62,908 nt of DNA from Bacillota bacterium (lineage in GTDB: Bacteria > Bacillota > Clostridia > Oscillospirales > Oscillospiraceae): assembly GCA_030535235.1 (NCBI GenBank), contig JAUNCL010000014.1, positions 1 through 62,908 on the forward strand, read 5' to 3'. Below, in pieces: positions 17,207 to 25,495 of the stretch. Position 1 is the first letter of the stretch, and each line of letters opens with the position of its first letter. The notes beneath the pieces were generated by a model, which saw only the letters and a program-made list of their open reading frames with translations, was not told the origin of the DNA and made no database searches. Both the position numbers and the translations under genes were made by a program.

Positions 17207-17680
17207 GATAGTATTCCTCCTGTGATTTGATTTCTATAAGGCATAATTGATATTGCCTGGGGGCATGAGAAGAATGCCCACGGCAATAACTCCTTACGGG
17301 GCAACTTCTACAAATGTATTATAACATAAGAAAACAGAGGGCACATGCCACACATTGATTATTTTTGGGATAAAAGATACTCAATTGACACTAATATTTG
17401 GGTGGGGATTCCCCGGAACTGCCCTCCCATAGCTTTCTGGTGAAAATACCATGAAATGCCAATGAAAGGGAGAGAAAATTGTCGAAATGTCAAAATCACC
17501 CTTGACGAAACCGGCTTCTTCCTGTAAGATAAGGCGAACAGTGAAAATGGCAGGGTATGCGGCTGCGCAGCCTGCCCCATGGAATCTAATAAAACTTTCC
17601 CGGAGGGATCCGGCAAAGCTGATGATATCAGTTCCCCAGAAGGGAACCGAATGACTACTATATTTTAAGGAGTGCTAATC
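17207..17680. other. Divergent control region between acyl-CoA dehydrogenase and hbd
   Basis: 474 bases with no supported gene. It holds the hbd promoter (17502-17530), a hairpin in the hbd leader at about 17551-17578 (core palindrome GGCTGCGCAGCC), and on the minus strand a TATAAT box near 17318 without a good -35 partner that may belong to the acyl-CoA dehydrogenase promoter. Confidence 0.5.
17502..17530 (+). promoter_or_regulatory. Sigma-A-type promoter of hbd
   Basis: TTGACG and TAAGAT with a 17-base spacer, about 150 bases upstream of the hbd start. Confidence 0.65.
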
Positions 17681-18535
17681 ATGGAAGTTAAGATTGTTGG
17701 CGTGTACGGCGCAGGCAGCATGGGCAGAGGCATCGCCCAGGTGGCCCTGGAGGGCGGCTATGACGTGGTTCTCTACAACCACAGAACCCCCACCCTGGAA
17801 AAGGGCGTGGCCGGCATCAAGAAGAATTTTGATAAGAAGATCGCCAAGGGCAAGATCACCCAGGAGCAGGCTGACGCCTGGCTGGGCAAGCTGAAGGCCA
17901 CCACCGACCTGAACGACCTGGCCAACGTGGACATCGTCTTCGAGGCCATGGTGGAGAACATGGAGCTGAAGAAGGAGGCCTTTGCCAAGATGGCTCCCGT
18001 CATCAAGCCCGAGGCCATTTTCGTCTCCAACACCTCCTCCCTGTCCATTACCGAGCTGGCCGCTGCCTCTCAGCGTCCCGAGAAGTTCCTGGGCATGCAT
18101 TTCTTCAGCCCCGTCCCCGCTATGAAGCTGGTGGAGATCATCAACGCCTACGACACCTCCGAGGACACCATCGAGACCGGTAAGGCCTGCGCCAAGGGCT
18201 TCGGCAAGGAGTTCGTTACCGTCACCGACGTGCCCATGTTCATCGCAAACCGCGTCATGTGCCCCATGATGAACGAGGCCGCCATCCTGGCCGGCGAGAA
18301 CGTCTGCTCCTACGAGGACATCGACAAGGCCTGCGAGCTGGGATACAACCTGCCCATGGGTCCCCTGAAGCTGGCTGATGCCATCGGCATCGACGTCATG
18401 ATCAACGTCATGGAGTCCCTGTATCAGGAGACCGCCGACTCCAAGTATCGTCCCGCTCACCTGTACAAGGTCCTGTACCGGGCAGGCCGTCTGGGCCGCA
18501 AGTCCGGCAAGGGCTTCTACGACTACACCAAGTAA
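17681..18535 (+). CDS. hbd: 3-hydroxybutyryl-CoA dehydrogenase
   Basis: 284 residues. The N-terminal Rossmann motif GVYGAGSMGRGIAQ binds NAD(P); the catalytic histidine lies in GMHFFSPVP, and the C-terminal dimerisation domain ends with GRKSGKGFYDY. It interconverts acetoacetyl-CoA and 3-hydroxybutyryl-CoA, a central step of butyrate formation in Clostridia. AAGGAG precedes ATG 17681; the upstream frame adds only three residues. Monocistronic with its own promoter and terminator, divergent from the acyl-CoA dehydrogenase gene, so the two may be co-regulated. Thiolase and Crt/Etf genes are not in the window. Confidence 0.95.
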   Translation: MEVKIVGVYGAGSMGRGIAQVALEGGYDVVLYNHRTPTLEKGVAGIKKNFDKKIAKGKITQEQADAWLGKLKATTDLNDLANVDIVFEAMVENMELKKEAFAKMAPVIKPEAIFVSNTSSLSITELAAASQRPEKFLGMHFFSPVPAMKLVEIINAYDTSEDTIETGKACAKGFGKEFVTVTDVPMFIANRVMCPMMNEAAILAGENVCSYEDIDKACELGYNLPMGPLKLADAIGIDVMINVMESLYQETADSKYRPAHLYKVLYRAGRLGRKSGKGFYDYTK

Positions 18536-18558
18536 GTCACCCCCATACATAGCCTGGA

Positions 18559-18593
18559 CCCCGCTGTCTCCTTTCCGGGACAGCGGGGTTTTT
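18559..18593 (+). terminator. Intrinsic terminator of hbd
   Basis: Stem CCCCGCTGTC with GACAGCGGGG, followed by TTTTTG. Confidence 0.9.
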
Positions 18594-18678
18594 GCACCCT
18601 GATTCTATTGCGTTTTTTCATGGTGTTATGGTATGATAAGTTACTATGATATTGTGTATTCTAAAGGAGGGCGCGGTC

Positions 18679-19206
18679 ATGCGTATCGCCAACACCGTCA
18701 ACGACTCCATAGTGGACGGACCCGGGCTGCGGTTCACCGTCTTCACCCAGGGCTGCCCCCATCACTGTCCCGGCTGCCACAACCCGGAGACCCACGACCC
18801 AGAGGGAGGAACCGAGGTCCCCGTGGAGGAGCTCGTGGAGAACATGGGCAAAAATCCCCTCATCCAGGGGCTGACCCTCTCCGGGGGCGAGCCCTTCGCC
18901 CAGGCAGCGGACTGCGCCCGGCTGGCCAGAGCCGCCCATGCCGTGGGCTGGACGGTGTGGACCTACACAGGCTACCTCTTTGAGACCATTCTGGCCAAGG
19001 GAGACCCCGCCTGGCTGGCCCTGCTGGAGGAGACCGATGTGCTGGTGGACGGCCCCTTCCTGGAGAAGGAGAAATCCTACGAGCTCCGTTTCCGGGGCAG
19101 CCGGAACCAGCGCCTCATCCGGGTAAAGGAGAGTCTGGCCCAGGGGAAAGCAGTCCTTTGGACCCAGCCGGATCCCCTGGCCAAGTTTACCATTCCTGAA
19201 TCGTAA
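18679..19206 (+). CDS. nrdG: Anaerobic ribonucleoside-triphosphate reductase activating protein
   Basis: 175 residues. Radical-SAM cysteine motif CPHHCPGC (CX3CX2C) near residue 27 and the SAM-contacting GGEP (LTLSGGEPF). NrdG installs the glycyl radical on NrdD for anaerobic dNTP synthesis. ATG 18679 has AAAGGAGG upstream; a start at 18646 has none. nrdD is not adjacent, which is less usual. It heads a compact run with the nudix, methyltransferase and rsmI genes. Confidence 0.92.
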   Translation: MRIANTVNDSIVDGPGLRFTVFTQGCPHHCPGCHNPETHDPEGGTEVPVEELVENMGKNPLIQGLTLSGGEPFAQAADCARLARAAHAVGWTVWTYTGYLFETILAKGDPAWLALLEETDVLVDGPFLEKEKSYELRFRGSRNQRLIRVKESLAQGKAVLWTQPDPLAKFTIPES

Positions 19207-19217
19207 GGAGCTTCGTC

Positions 19218-19862
19218 ATGACAGTGGATCGAATGAAACAGTATTTCCGGAACCGGGAGCTGGGACTCCAGTGTACGGCCAGCGAATACGCCGTCCTGCT
19301 GCCCCTGGTGGAGCGGGACGGCAAGCTCTGCCTGCTCTACGAGACCCGGGCGGAGACCCTGGTGGGCCACCAGCCCGGAGAGGTCTGCTTCCCCGGCGGC
19401 CGCCGGGAGAAGGGGGAGCGGCCTGTGGACACCGCCCTCCGGGAGACCTGGGAGGAGCTGGGCATCCCCGCCGGGGACATTGAGGTCTTAGCCCCCCTGG
19501 ATGTGGTCCAGGACATCAGCGACCGGGTGATCTACCCCTTCCTGGCCGCTATCACCCCGGAGGGGGCAGAAAAGCTCCGGGCCAGCGAGGCTGAGGTGAA
19601 AAACACCTTCCTGGTCCCCCTGGACTACCTGCTGGACTACGAGGAGGAGGTCTACCGTTACCCCGTTCGATTCGAGGCCGACGACAGCTTCCCCTTCGAG
19701 CGGATGGGCTTTCCCAAAAACTACCCCTGGCGCAGCGGCTGGATGGACGTACCCATCTATGAGTATGAGGGCCACTTCATCTGGGGCCTCACCGGCCGGA
19801 TGACCCGCTGGCTCCTGGACCACCTGCGGACCATGGCGGAGACCGGGGAGGAAAAACCATGA
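19218..19862 (+). CDS. NUDIX hydrolase, CoA-pyrophosphatase type
   Basis: 214 residues. Full nudix box (GX5EX7REUXEEXGU) in the segment GERPVDTALRETWEELGIP, preceded by the GEVCFPGGRREKG stretch characteristic of NudL/YeaB CoA diphosphatases. It probably hydrolyses CoA or related nucleoside diphosphate derivatives. Starts 11 bases after nrdG with AAGGAG upstream and overlaps the next gene by four bases (ATGA), indicating translational coupling. Confidence 0.88.
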   Translation: MTVDRMKQYFRNRELGLQCTASEYAVLLPLVERDGKLCLLYETRAETLVGHQPGEVCFPGGRREKGERPVDTALRETWEELGIPAGDIEVLAPLDVVQDISDRVIYPFLAAITPEGAEKLRASEAEVKNTFLVPLDYLLDYEEEVYRYPVRFEADDSFPFERMGFPKNYPWRSGWMDVPIYEYEGHFIWGLTGRMTRWLLDHLRTMAETGEEKP

Positions 19863-20503
19863 CCTCGGTGGAATACCTGGGCAGCTACCGGCTGACCCAG
19901 TCAGATACTTGCTTCAAACTGGGGCGGGACAGCGTTCTGCTCTCAAAATTCTGCACCTTAAAACCCCGGTGGTCGGTGTGCGACCTGGGGACAGGCATCG
20001 GCTCTCTGCTGCTCCTCCTGTCCCAGCGGGAGGAACGGCTGGACCGCACGGGCATCGAGCTGGACCCGGTGGCCGCTGAGCTGGCCCGGCAGAATCTGGC
20101 GGACAACAACCTGTCCGGAGAGATCATCACCGGGGACCTGCGGGATAAGTCTTTGCTCCCGGGAGACCGGTTCCATCTGGTGGTCTCCAACCCGCCCTAC
20201 TTCCGGGCCGGGTCGGGGAAATCCGGGGGAACCGCCCGGATGGACGACACCTGCTCCGTGGAGGACCTGTGCCGACGGGCGGGACAGCTCACCCGCACCG
20301 GGGGCCGGTTCGCCCTGGTCTACCGGCCGGAGCGGCTGGCCGAGCTCTTCGCCGCCCTCCAGGCGGCCCGGCTGGAGCCCAAGCGGATGCAGCTGCTGGC
20401 TTACGACCGGGAGAAGCCCCCCTTCGCCGTCCTGGTGGAGTCCGTAAAGGACGGCGGCCCGGGTCTGGACATTTTACCCGTACAGTATCAGGAGACAAAA
20501 TAG
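19859..20503 (+). CDS. Class I SAM-dependent methyltransferase, TrmN6 (tRNA1-Val m6A37) type
   Basis: 214 residues. SAM-binding motif DLGTGIGSLLLLLSQ and the N6-adenine signature NPPYF (about residue 107). The family methylates A37 of tRNA1-Val in enterobacteria; in Firmicutes the target is assumed by homology. Coupled to the upstream nudix gene by a 4-base overlap and followed 51 bases later by rsmI, another translation-related methyltransferase. Confidence 0.85.
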   Translation: MTSVEYLGSYRLTQSDTCFKLGRDSVLLSKFCTLKPRWSVCDLGTGIGSLLLLLSQREERLDRTGIELDPVAAELARQNLADNNLSGEIITGDLRDKSLLPGDRFHLVVSNPPYFRAGSGKSGGTARMDDTCSVEDLCRRAGQLTRTGGRFALVYRPERLAELFAALQAARLEPKRMQLLAYDREKPPFAVLVESVKDGGPGLDILPVQYQETK

Positions 20504-20554
20504 GGCGGAAAGACGCCACCCAAACGAAAACCAAACGAGAAGGAGAACACTGCC

Positions 20555-21385
20555 ATGGCAGGAACGCTGTATCTGGTCGCCACCCCCATCGGGAACCTGG
20601 GCGACATTTCCCTCCGGGCGGAGGAGACCCTGCGGGAGGCCGACTTCATCGCCGCCGAGGACACCCGGGTGACGGTGAAGCTCTTGAACCACCTGGACAT
20701 CAAAAAGCCCATGGTGAGTTACCACCGCCATAACTCTGATACCCGGGGGGACGCGCTGATCGCCCGTCTGCTGGCCGGGGAGAGCTGCGCCCTGGTCACC
20801 GACGCCGGGACCCCCGCCATCAGCGACCCCGGCGAGGAGCTGGTGGCCCAGTGCGCCGCCCAGGACATCCCGGTGGTCCCCATTCCCGGGGCCTGCGCCT
20901 TCGTCAACGCCCTGGCGGTCTCCGGCCTGCCCACCGGCCGGTTCACCTTCGAGGGCTTCCTGCCCATGAACAAGAAGAACCGCCGGGCCCACCTGGAGAG
21001 CCTGCTGAGGGAGGAGCGCACCATGGTCTTCCATGAGGCCCCCCACAAGCTTCTGTCTACCCTCGCCGATCTGCGGGATGCCTTTGGCCCGGACCGGCGG
21101 ATCAGCCTCTGCCGGGAGTTGACCAAGCTCCACGAGGAGGTGGTCCGCACCACCCTGGGCCAGGCGGTGGAGCGCTACAGAGCCAATCCCCCCAAGGGGG
21201 AGTTCGTCCTGGTCATCGAGGGGGCCGCCCCCGTCCAGTCAGAGGAGGCCACCCTGGAGGATGGTCTGGCCATGGTGGATCGGCTGCTGGAGGAGGGGCT
21301 TTCCACCCGGGACGCGGTGAAGCAGGCCGCGGCGGCCTGCAAGCTCTCCCGGAAGGCCCTCTATGACCTGGCTGTCTCCCGGTGA
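20555..21385 (+). CDS. rsmI: 16S rRNA (cytidine1402-2'-O)-methyltransferase
   Basis: 276 residues of the tetrapyrrole methylase fold. The start GTLYLVATPIGNLGD and AAEDTRVTVKLLNHL, and the motif VTDAGTPAISDPG, are diagnostic of RsmI. It methylates C1402 in the decoding centre of 16S rRNA. The C-terminal HTH-like segment (STRDAVKQAAAACKLSRKAL) is intact. GAGAAGGAG precedes the ATG. Last gene of the nrdG run. Confidence 0.95.
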   Translation: MAGTLYLVATPIGNLGDISLRAEETLREADFIAAEDTRVTVKLLNHLDIKKPMVSYHRHNSDTRGDALIARLLAGESCALVTDAGTPAISDPGEELVAQCAAQDIPVVPIPGACAFVNALAVSGLPTGRFTFEGFLPMNKKNRRAHLESLLREERTMVFHEAPHKLLSTLADLRDAFGPDRRISLCRELTKLHEEVVRTTLGQAVERYRANPPKGEFVLVIEGAAPVQSEEATLEDGLAMVDRLLEEGLSTRDAVKQAAAACKLSRKALYDLAVSR

Positions 21386-21442
21386 CATCCAGGAGTTCCT
21401 TTTCTGAAAAATTTTGGAATATACTTATCGTATAGAGTTATG

Positions 21443-21486
21443 AAGAAAACAGCGGCGCATTCCCTTCACGGGGAATGCGCCGCTGT
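21443..21486 (-). terminator. Terminator of the AbrB-family gene
   Basis: A perfect 16-base-pair stem (ACAGCGGCGCATTCCC and GGGAATGCGCCGCTGT); on the minus strand it is followed by TTTTCTT. It may also stop transcription from rsmI. Confidence 0.85.
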
Positions 21487-21511
21487 CCTGTGCGGGGAGA
21501 GCATGTGTGGA

Positions 21512-21754
21512 TTACTTGTGCAGCAGCTCCTTCAGGCAGTGAGAACAGATGTTCTTGCCCTTGAAGACCGTGATCTCCTTGGCGCTGTCACAGAAAATGC
21601 AGGCGGGCTGATATTTTTTCAGCATAATGGAGGACCCGTCCACATAAATTTCCAAGGAATCCTTTTCTGCGATGTTCAGGGTGCGTCTGAGCTCGATGGG
21701 GAGAACGATCCGCCCCAGTTCGTCCACCCGGCGGACAATTCCAGTGGATTTCAT
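21512..21754 (-). CDS. AbrB-family transition-state regulator with C-terminal cysteine pairs
   Basis: 80 residues. The first 50 form the AbrB swapped-hairpin DNA-binding domain (MKSTGIVRRVDELGRIVLP, then ELRRTLNI). The tail carries CIFC and CSHC pairs, a possible zinc or redox site, as in many clostridial AbrB proteins. AbrB proteins repress post-exponential and sporulation genes. The gene has its own promoter and terminator. It lies divergent from spmAB, which fits a sporulation context but does not prove regulation of it. Confidence 0.92.
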   Translation of the reverse strand: MKSTGIVRRVDELGRIVLPIELRRTLNIAEKDSLEIYVDGSSIMLKKYQPACIFCDSAKEITVFKGKNICSHCLKELLHK

Positions 21755-21877
21755 GTGTGAAGCACTTCCTTTCCCGAATTGGCTGTTTTGCTCTCTTTCT
21801 TACCCTGGGTCCAGACTCGACCGCCTGCTCAGGGCATAAACAGCCAAACGACACGAAAAACTCGTGGAAACATCTTG

Positions 21878-21905
21878 ATTATAACAAAATGTATTCAGAA
21901 GTCAA
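21878..21905 (-). promoter_or_regulatory. Promoter of the AbrB-family gene
   Basis: On the minus strand TTGACT and TATAAT are separated by 16 bases. An inverted repeat AATCGA-N7-TCGATT overlaps its upstream edge (about 21904-21922) and could be a regulator site. For spmA, a CATAGGAT box with GGTAT 16 bases upstream (about 21950-21978) resembles a sigma E promoter, but weakly. Confidence 0.6.
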
Positions 21906-22016
21906 TCGAAAAAAGTCGATTATCCCCAGAATCAGGAAAAGAGTGGCAGGTATCTTTTCCAGTTTTTCACATAGGATTCAGGGAGAATCCTTACGACAGG
22001 AACAGGAGGACAGACC

Positions 22017-22595
22017 ATGGCAATGACAGTGATCTGGACAGGGATGACGGCCCTCTCCCTGGTGTGCGCCCTGGCTCTGGGCAACCAGGGCCTGCTGGCC
22101 CCGGCGGCCCTGGAGGGGGCAGCCAAAGCCATCGAACTGGGCATTTCGATGGCAGGAGTCCTCTGCCTTTGGATGGGGGTCATGGAGGTCATGCAGCGGG
22201 CAGGGCTGGCGGAAAAGCTGGCCCGGCTCCTCCATCCGGTCCTCCGGCGTCTCTTTCCCGACTTCTCCGGGGACCGGGGGGTCATGGACACCATTGCCGC
22301 CAATGTGTCGGCCAATCTGCTGGGGTTGGGCAACGCCGCCACCCCCCTGGGTCTGGAGGCCGCCCGGCGGATGAGCCGCCGGACCCCCGGGGTGGCCGGG
22401 GACAGCCTGTGCATGCTGGTGGTGTGCAACACTGCCTCCATCCAGCTCATCCCCACCACCGTGGCTGCCGTGCGGATGGCTGCCGGGTGCCAGACCCCCT
22501 TTGACATTCTGCCGGCGGTGTGGATCACCTCGCTGCTGTCGGTGCTGACGGGGATCACGGTGGCCAAACTCTGTTCCAAGTTCTGGAAGGACTGA
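22017..22595 (+). CDS. spmA: Spore maturation protein A
   Basis: 192 residues, several membrane segments, and the nucleoside-recognition (Gate) domain pattern with GLGNAATPLGLEAARRM. SpmA and SpmB are needed for proper spore core dehydration and heat resistance in Bacillus and Clostridium. CAGGAGG lies before ATG 22017. It is followed by spmB after 14 bases, as in other spore formers. Confidence 0.9.
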   Translation: MAMTVIWTGMTALSLVCALALGNQGLLAPAALEGAAKAIELGISMAGVLCLWMGVMEVMQRAGLAEKLARLLHPVLRRLFPDFSGDRGVMDTIAANVSANLLGLGNAATPLGLEAARRMSRRTPGVAGDSLCMLVVCNTASIQLIPTTVAAVRMAAGCQTPFDILPAVWITSLLSVLTGITVAKLCSKFWKD

Positions 22596-22609
22596 GAGGG
22601 GGGAGCGAA

Positions 22610-23131
22610 ATGGGTACAGCCCTGGACCTGCTGGTGCCCGGCATCATCGCCGGGGTGTCCTGCTACGGCATGGCGAAAAAAGTGGACGTGTACGACGCCC
22701 TCCTCCAGGGGGCGGCCAAGGGATTAGAGATCCTGTGGCGCATCCTGCCCGCCCTGGTGACCCTTCTGACGGTGGTGGCCATGCTCCGGGCCTCGGGGGC
22801 CCTGGAGCTGGCCGCCCAGGCCCTGGGACCGGTGCTGGGGTTTCTGGGCATCCCGCCGGAGACCGTGGGCCTCATGCTGGTGCGGCCCATCAGCGGCAGC
22901 GCCGCCCTGGGGGTGGGGTCGGAGCTCATCACCACCTACGGCCCGGACTCCACCATCGGCCGCACCGCCGCGGTGATGCTGGGGTCCACGGAGACCACCT
23001 TCTATACCATCGCCGTCTACTTCGGCGCGGCGGGCATCAAGAAGACCCGCTACGCCGTCCCCGCCGCCCTGTGCGCCGACCTGGCCGGGTTCTTTTTTGC
23101 GGCCCTGACCGTGGGGCTTCTCATGGGCTGA
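22610..23131 (+). CDS. spmB: Spore maturation protein B
   Basis: 173 residues, integral membrane, with the conserved RPISGSAALG and MLGSTETTFYTIAVYFG segments of SpmB. ATG 22610 is used because GAGGGGGGAG precedes it; a longer frame from 22520 lies within spmA. Forms an operon with spmA. No terminator separates it from the recG promoter region. Confidence 0.9.
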   Translation: MGTALDLLVPGIIAGVSCYGMAKKVDVYDALLQGAAKGLEILWRILPALVTLLTVVAMLRASGALELAAQALGPVLGFLGIPPETVGLMLVRPISGSAALGVGSELITTYGPDSTIGRTAAVMLGSTETTFYTIAVYFGAAGIKKTRYAVPAALCADLAGFFFAALTVGLLMG

Positions 23132-23133
23132 CG

Positions 23134-23162
23134 TTGAGAACCGGCGGGATTTGTGGTATACT
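23134..23162 (+). promoter_or_regulatory. Promoter of recG, separated from it by an inserted repeat
   Basis: TTGAGA and TATACT with a 17-base spacer directly after the spmB stop. The expected start point is about 23169, so the repeat at 23181-23333 lies within a roughly 208-base recG leader. Confidence 0.6.
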
Positions 23163-23180
23163 TTACCTTACGATTCCGTT

Positions 23181-23333
23181 CTCTCTTGCCTCTCCCAGAG
23201 GGAGAGGTGGCTTCGGCCATCAGGCCGAAGACGGAGAGGGCGCTCCCGCCTGACATACTGCGTTATTCTGTCCGACAGGGCATTGCCCTCTCAGTCAGCG
23301 CTTCGCGCTGCCAGCTCCCCCAGAGGGGGAGCC
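23181..23333. repeat. Dispersed 150-base hairpin repeat, family B, copy 1
   Basis: Starts with CTCTCCC-AGA-GGGAGAG, continues with GGCTTCGGCC and a GCCGAAG hairpin, and ends with GCTGCCAGCTCCCC and GGGGGAGCC. The same order and length (about 155 bases) recurs at 27431-27585. The 10-base sequence CTTACGATTC occurs on both sides (23167-23176 and 23348-23357), which looks like a target duplication. Confidence 0.7.
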
Positions 23334-23376
23334 AGGAAGATGAAATACTTACGATTCGCCTGAAAGGAGGCCCGTT

Positions 23377-25437
23377 ATGGCCGAACTCACCCTGCACACC
23401 CCGCTGACCGCCCTCAAGGGGGTGGGGCCCGCCAAGGAAAAGGCCCTGGCCAAGCTGGGCCTTACCGCCGTGGCCGACCTGCTGGCCTACTTTCCCCGGG
23501 ACTACGAGGACCGCACCCTCCGGGGGGACATCCAAACCCTTCCCCTGGAGGAGCCGGTGTGCTTTGCCGCCATGGTGGCCGCCCCCTTCCACACCACCTT
23601 TCTCCGAAAAGGCATGGACCTGACCAAGGGCCGGGTGGTGGACGCTGCCGCCCAGGTGGAGGTGACCTTCTTCAACCAGCCCTACGTCCGCAGTGCCCTG
23701 ACGCCGGGGGAGACCTATTATTTCTACGGCAAGCTCACCGGCACCGGCCGGCGGCGGCAGATGGTCAACCCATACTTCGAGCGGGCGGGCCAGAACACCT
23801 TCACCGGGGGCATCATGCCCGTGTACCCCCTGACGGCGGGGATCACTGCGAAATTTATGGGGAACCTCCAAAAAGCCGCCGCCCAGTGCGTGCCCCAGAT
23901 CCAAGAGACCCTGTCCGACGACCTCCGGGCGGCCTACGACCTGGCCCCGGCGGACTTCTCCTACCGGGCCATCCACTTTCCCCAGTCCTGGGAGGAGCTG
24001 GAACGGGCCCGGCGTCGGCTGATGTTCGAGGAGCTCTTCTGCCTGAACTTAGGGCTGACCCTCATCCGGGGCCGGCGCAGCCAGCAGGCGGCGATCCCCT
24101 TTGCAAAGCAAGACCTGGAGGCCTTTACCGCCGGCCTGCCCTTCACCCTCACCGACGCCCAGCTCCGCTCCGCCCGGGAAGCGGCGGCGGACCTGAAACA
24201 GCCCGTCCCCATGAACCGGCTTCTCCAGGGAGATGTGGGCTCGGGCAAGACGGTGGTGGCCGCCGCCTGCGCCTTCCTGGCCTGGGAGAACGGCTGTCAG
24301 TCCGCCCTCATGGCCCCCACGGAGCTGCTGGCCCAGCAGCATTTGAAGACCATGGAGACCCTGCTGGGGAAGATGGGCATGAAGGTTGCTCTTCTCACCG
24401 GCTCCATGACCGCCGCCCAGAAGCGCCAGTGCCGGGAGGCCCTGGAATCCGGGGAGATCGACCTCATCGTGGGGACCCACGCCCTCCTCAGCGAGGGGGT
24501 GGAATTCCGCCGTCTGGGGCTGGTCATCACCGACGAGCAGCACCGGTTCGGCGTGGACCAGCGGGCGGCCCTCTCGGCCAAGAGCGGCGGGGCCCAGCGG
24601 CCCCACGTGCTGGTCATGTCGGCCACCCCCATCCCCCGGACCCTGGCCCTGATGATCTACGGGGACCTGGATTTGTCGGTCATCGACCAGCTTCCCCCCG
24701 GCCGCACCCCCGTGGACACCATGCTCATCGGGGAGGACAAGCGCCAGCGGCTGTACGGCTTCGTCCGCAAGCAGGTGGGCCTGGGTCGGCAGGTGTACAT
24801 CGTCTGCCCGGCGGTGGACCAGGAGGATACCGAGGGCATGAAGGCCGCCGAGCAGTTCGGCCAGTCCCTCCAGGGGCAGGTTTTCCCGGATTTGAAGGTG
24901 GCCATCGTCCACGGCAGGATGAAGGCCAGGGACAAGCAGGCGGTCATGGAGGACTTCGCCGCCGGCCGGACCGACGTGCTGGTGTCCACCACGGTCATCG
25001 AGGTAGGGGTGGACGTGCCCAACGCCTCCCTGATGATTATCGAGAATGCCGACCGGTTCGGTCTCAGCCAGCTCCACCAGCTCCGGGGCCGGGTGGGCCG
25101 GGGACAGCACCAGTCCTACTGTGTGCTCATTTCCAATAATCGGAACGAGCTGACCCGGAAGCGGCTGAAAACCCTGTGCGCCACCACCGACGGCTTTGTC
25201 ATCGCTGAGGAGGACCTGAAGCTGCGGGGGCCCGGCGACTTCTTCGGCGCCCGCCAGCACGGCCTGCCCCAGCTGAAGCTGGCCAGCCTGGAGGGGGACA
25301 TGCGTCTGCTGCACCAGGCCCAGGACGCCGCCCGAGGGGTTTTGGCTGATGACCCGGACCTGTCCCGCCCCGACCACGCCCCCCTCCGCCTGCGGGTGGA
25401 GCAGCTCTTCCGGGAGAACGGGGATATTTTTAATTGA
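23377..25437 (+). CDS. recG: ATP-dependent DNA helicase RecG
   Basis: 686 residues, full length. An N-terminal wedge/OB domain is followed by the helicase core: Walker A GDVGSGKTVVA, a DEQH-type box (ITDEQHRFGV), and the C-terminal motifs with STTVIEVGVDVPNA and QLRGRVGRG. RecG remodels stalled replication forks and Holliday junctions. AAAGGAGG precedes ATG 23377. Expressed from its own promoter with the repeat element in the leader. Confidence 0.97.
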   Translation: MAELTLHTPLTALKGVGPAKEKALAKLGLTAVADLLAYFPRDYEDRTLRGDIQTLPLEEPVCFAAMVAAPFHTTFLRKGMDLTKGRVVDAAAQVEVTFFNQPYVRSALTPGETYYFYGKLTGTGRRRQMVNPYFERAGQNTFTGGIMPVYPLTAGITAKFMGNLQKAAAQCVPQIQETLSDDLRAAYDLAPADFSYRAIHFPQSWEELERARRRLMFEELFCLNLGLTLIRGRRSQQAAIPFAKQDLEAFTAGLPFTLTDAQLRSAREAAADLKQPVPMNRLLQGDVGSGKTVVAAACAFLAWENGCQSALMAPTELLAQQHLKTMETLLGKMGMKVALLTGSMTAAQKRQCREALESGEIDLIVGTHALLSEGVEFRRLGLVITDEQHRFGVDQRAALSAKSGGAQRPHVLVMSATPIPRTLALMIYGDLDLSVIDQLPPGRTPVDTMLIGEDKRQRLYGFVRKQVGLGRQVYIVCPAVDQEDTEGMKAAEQFGQSLQGQVFPDLKVAIVHGRMKARDKQAVMEDFAAGRTDVLVSTTVIEVGVDVPNASLMIIENADRFGLSQLHQLRGRVGRGQHQSYCVLISNNRNELTRKRLKTLCATTDGFVIAEEDLKLRGPGDFFGARQHGLPQLKLASLEGDMRLLHQAQDAARGVLADDPDLSRPDHAPLRLRVEQLFRENGDIFN

Positions 25438-25457
25438 AGCCAACGGGCAAAAGACAT

Positions 25458-25493
25458 CCCCGGCCTTCTGTCACGAAGGCCGGGGGCGTTTTG
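25458..25493 (+). terminator. Terminator of recG
   Basis: Stem CCCCGGCCTTC with GAAGGCCGGGG, then GCGTTTTG. It lies directly before the end of the convergent gene at 25496. Confidence 0.8.
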
Positions 25494-25495
25494 GT

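Noticed and set aside
17393-17398. TTGACA at 17393 as an hbd promoter
   Set aside because: No -10 box at 16-18 bases; the TTGACG/TAAGAT pair at 17502 is better.
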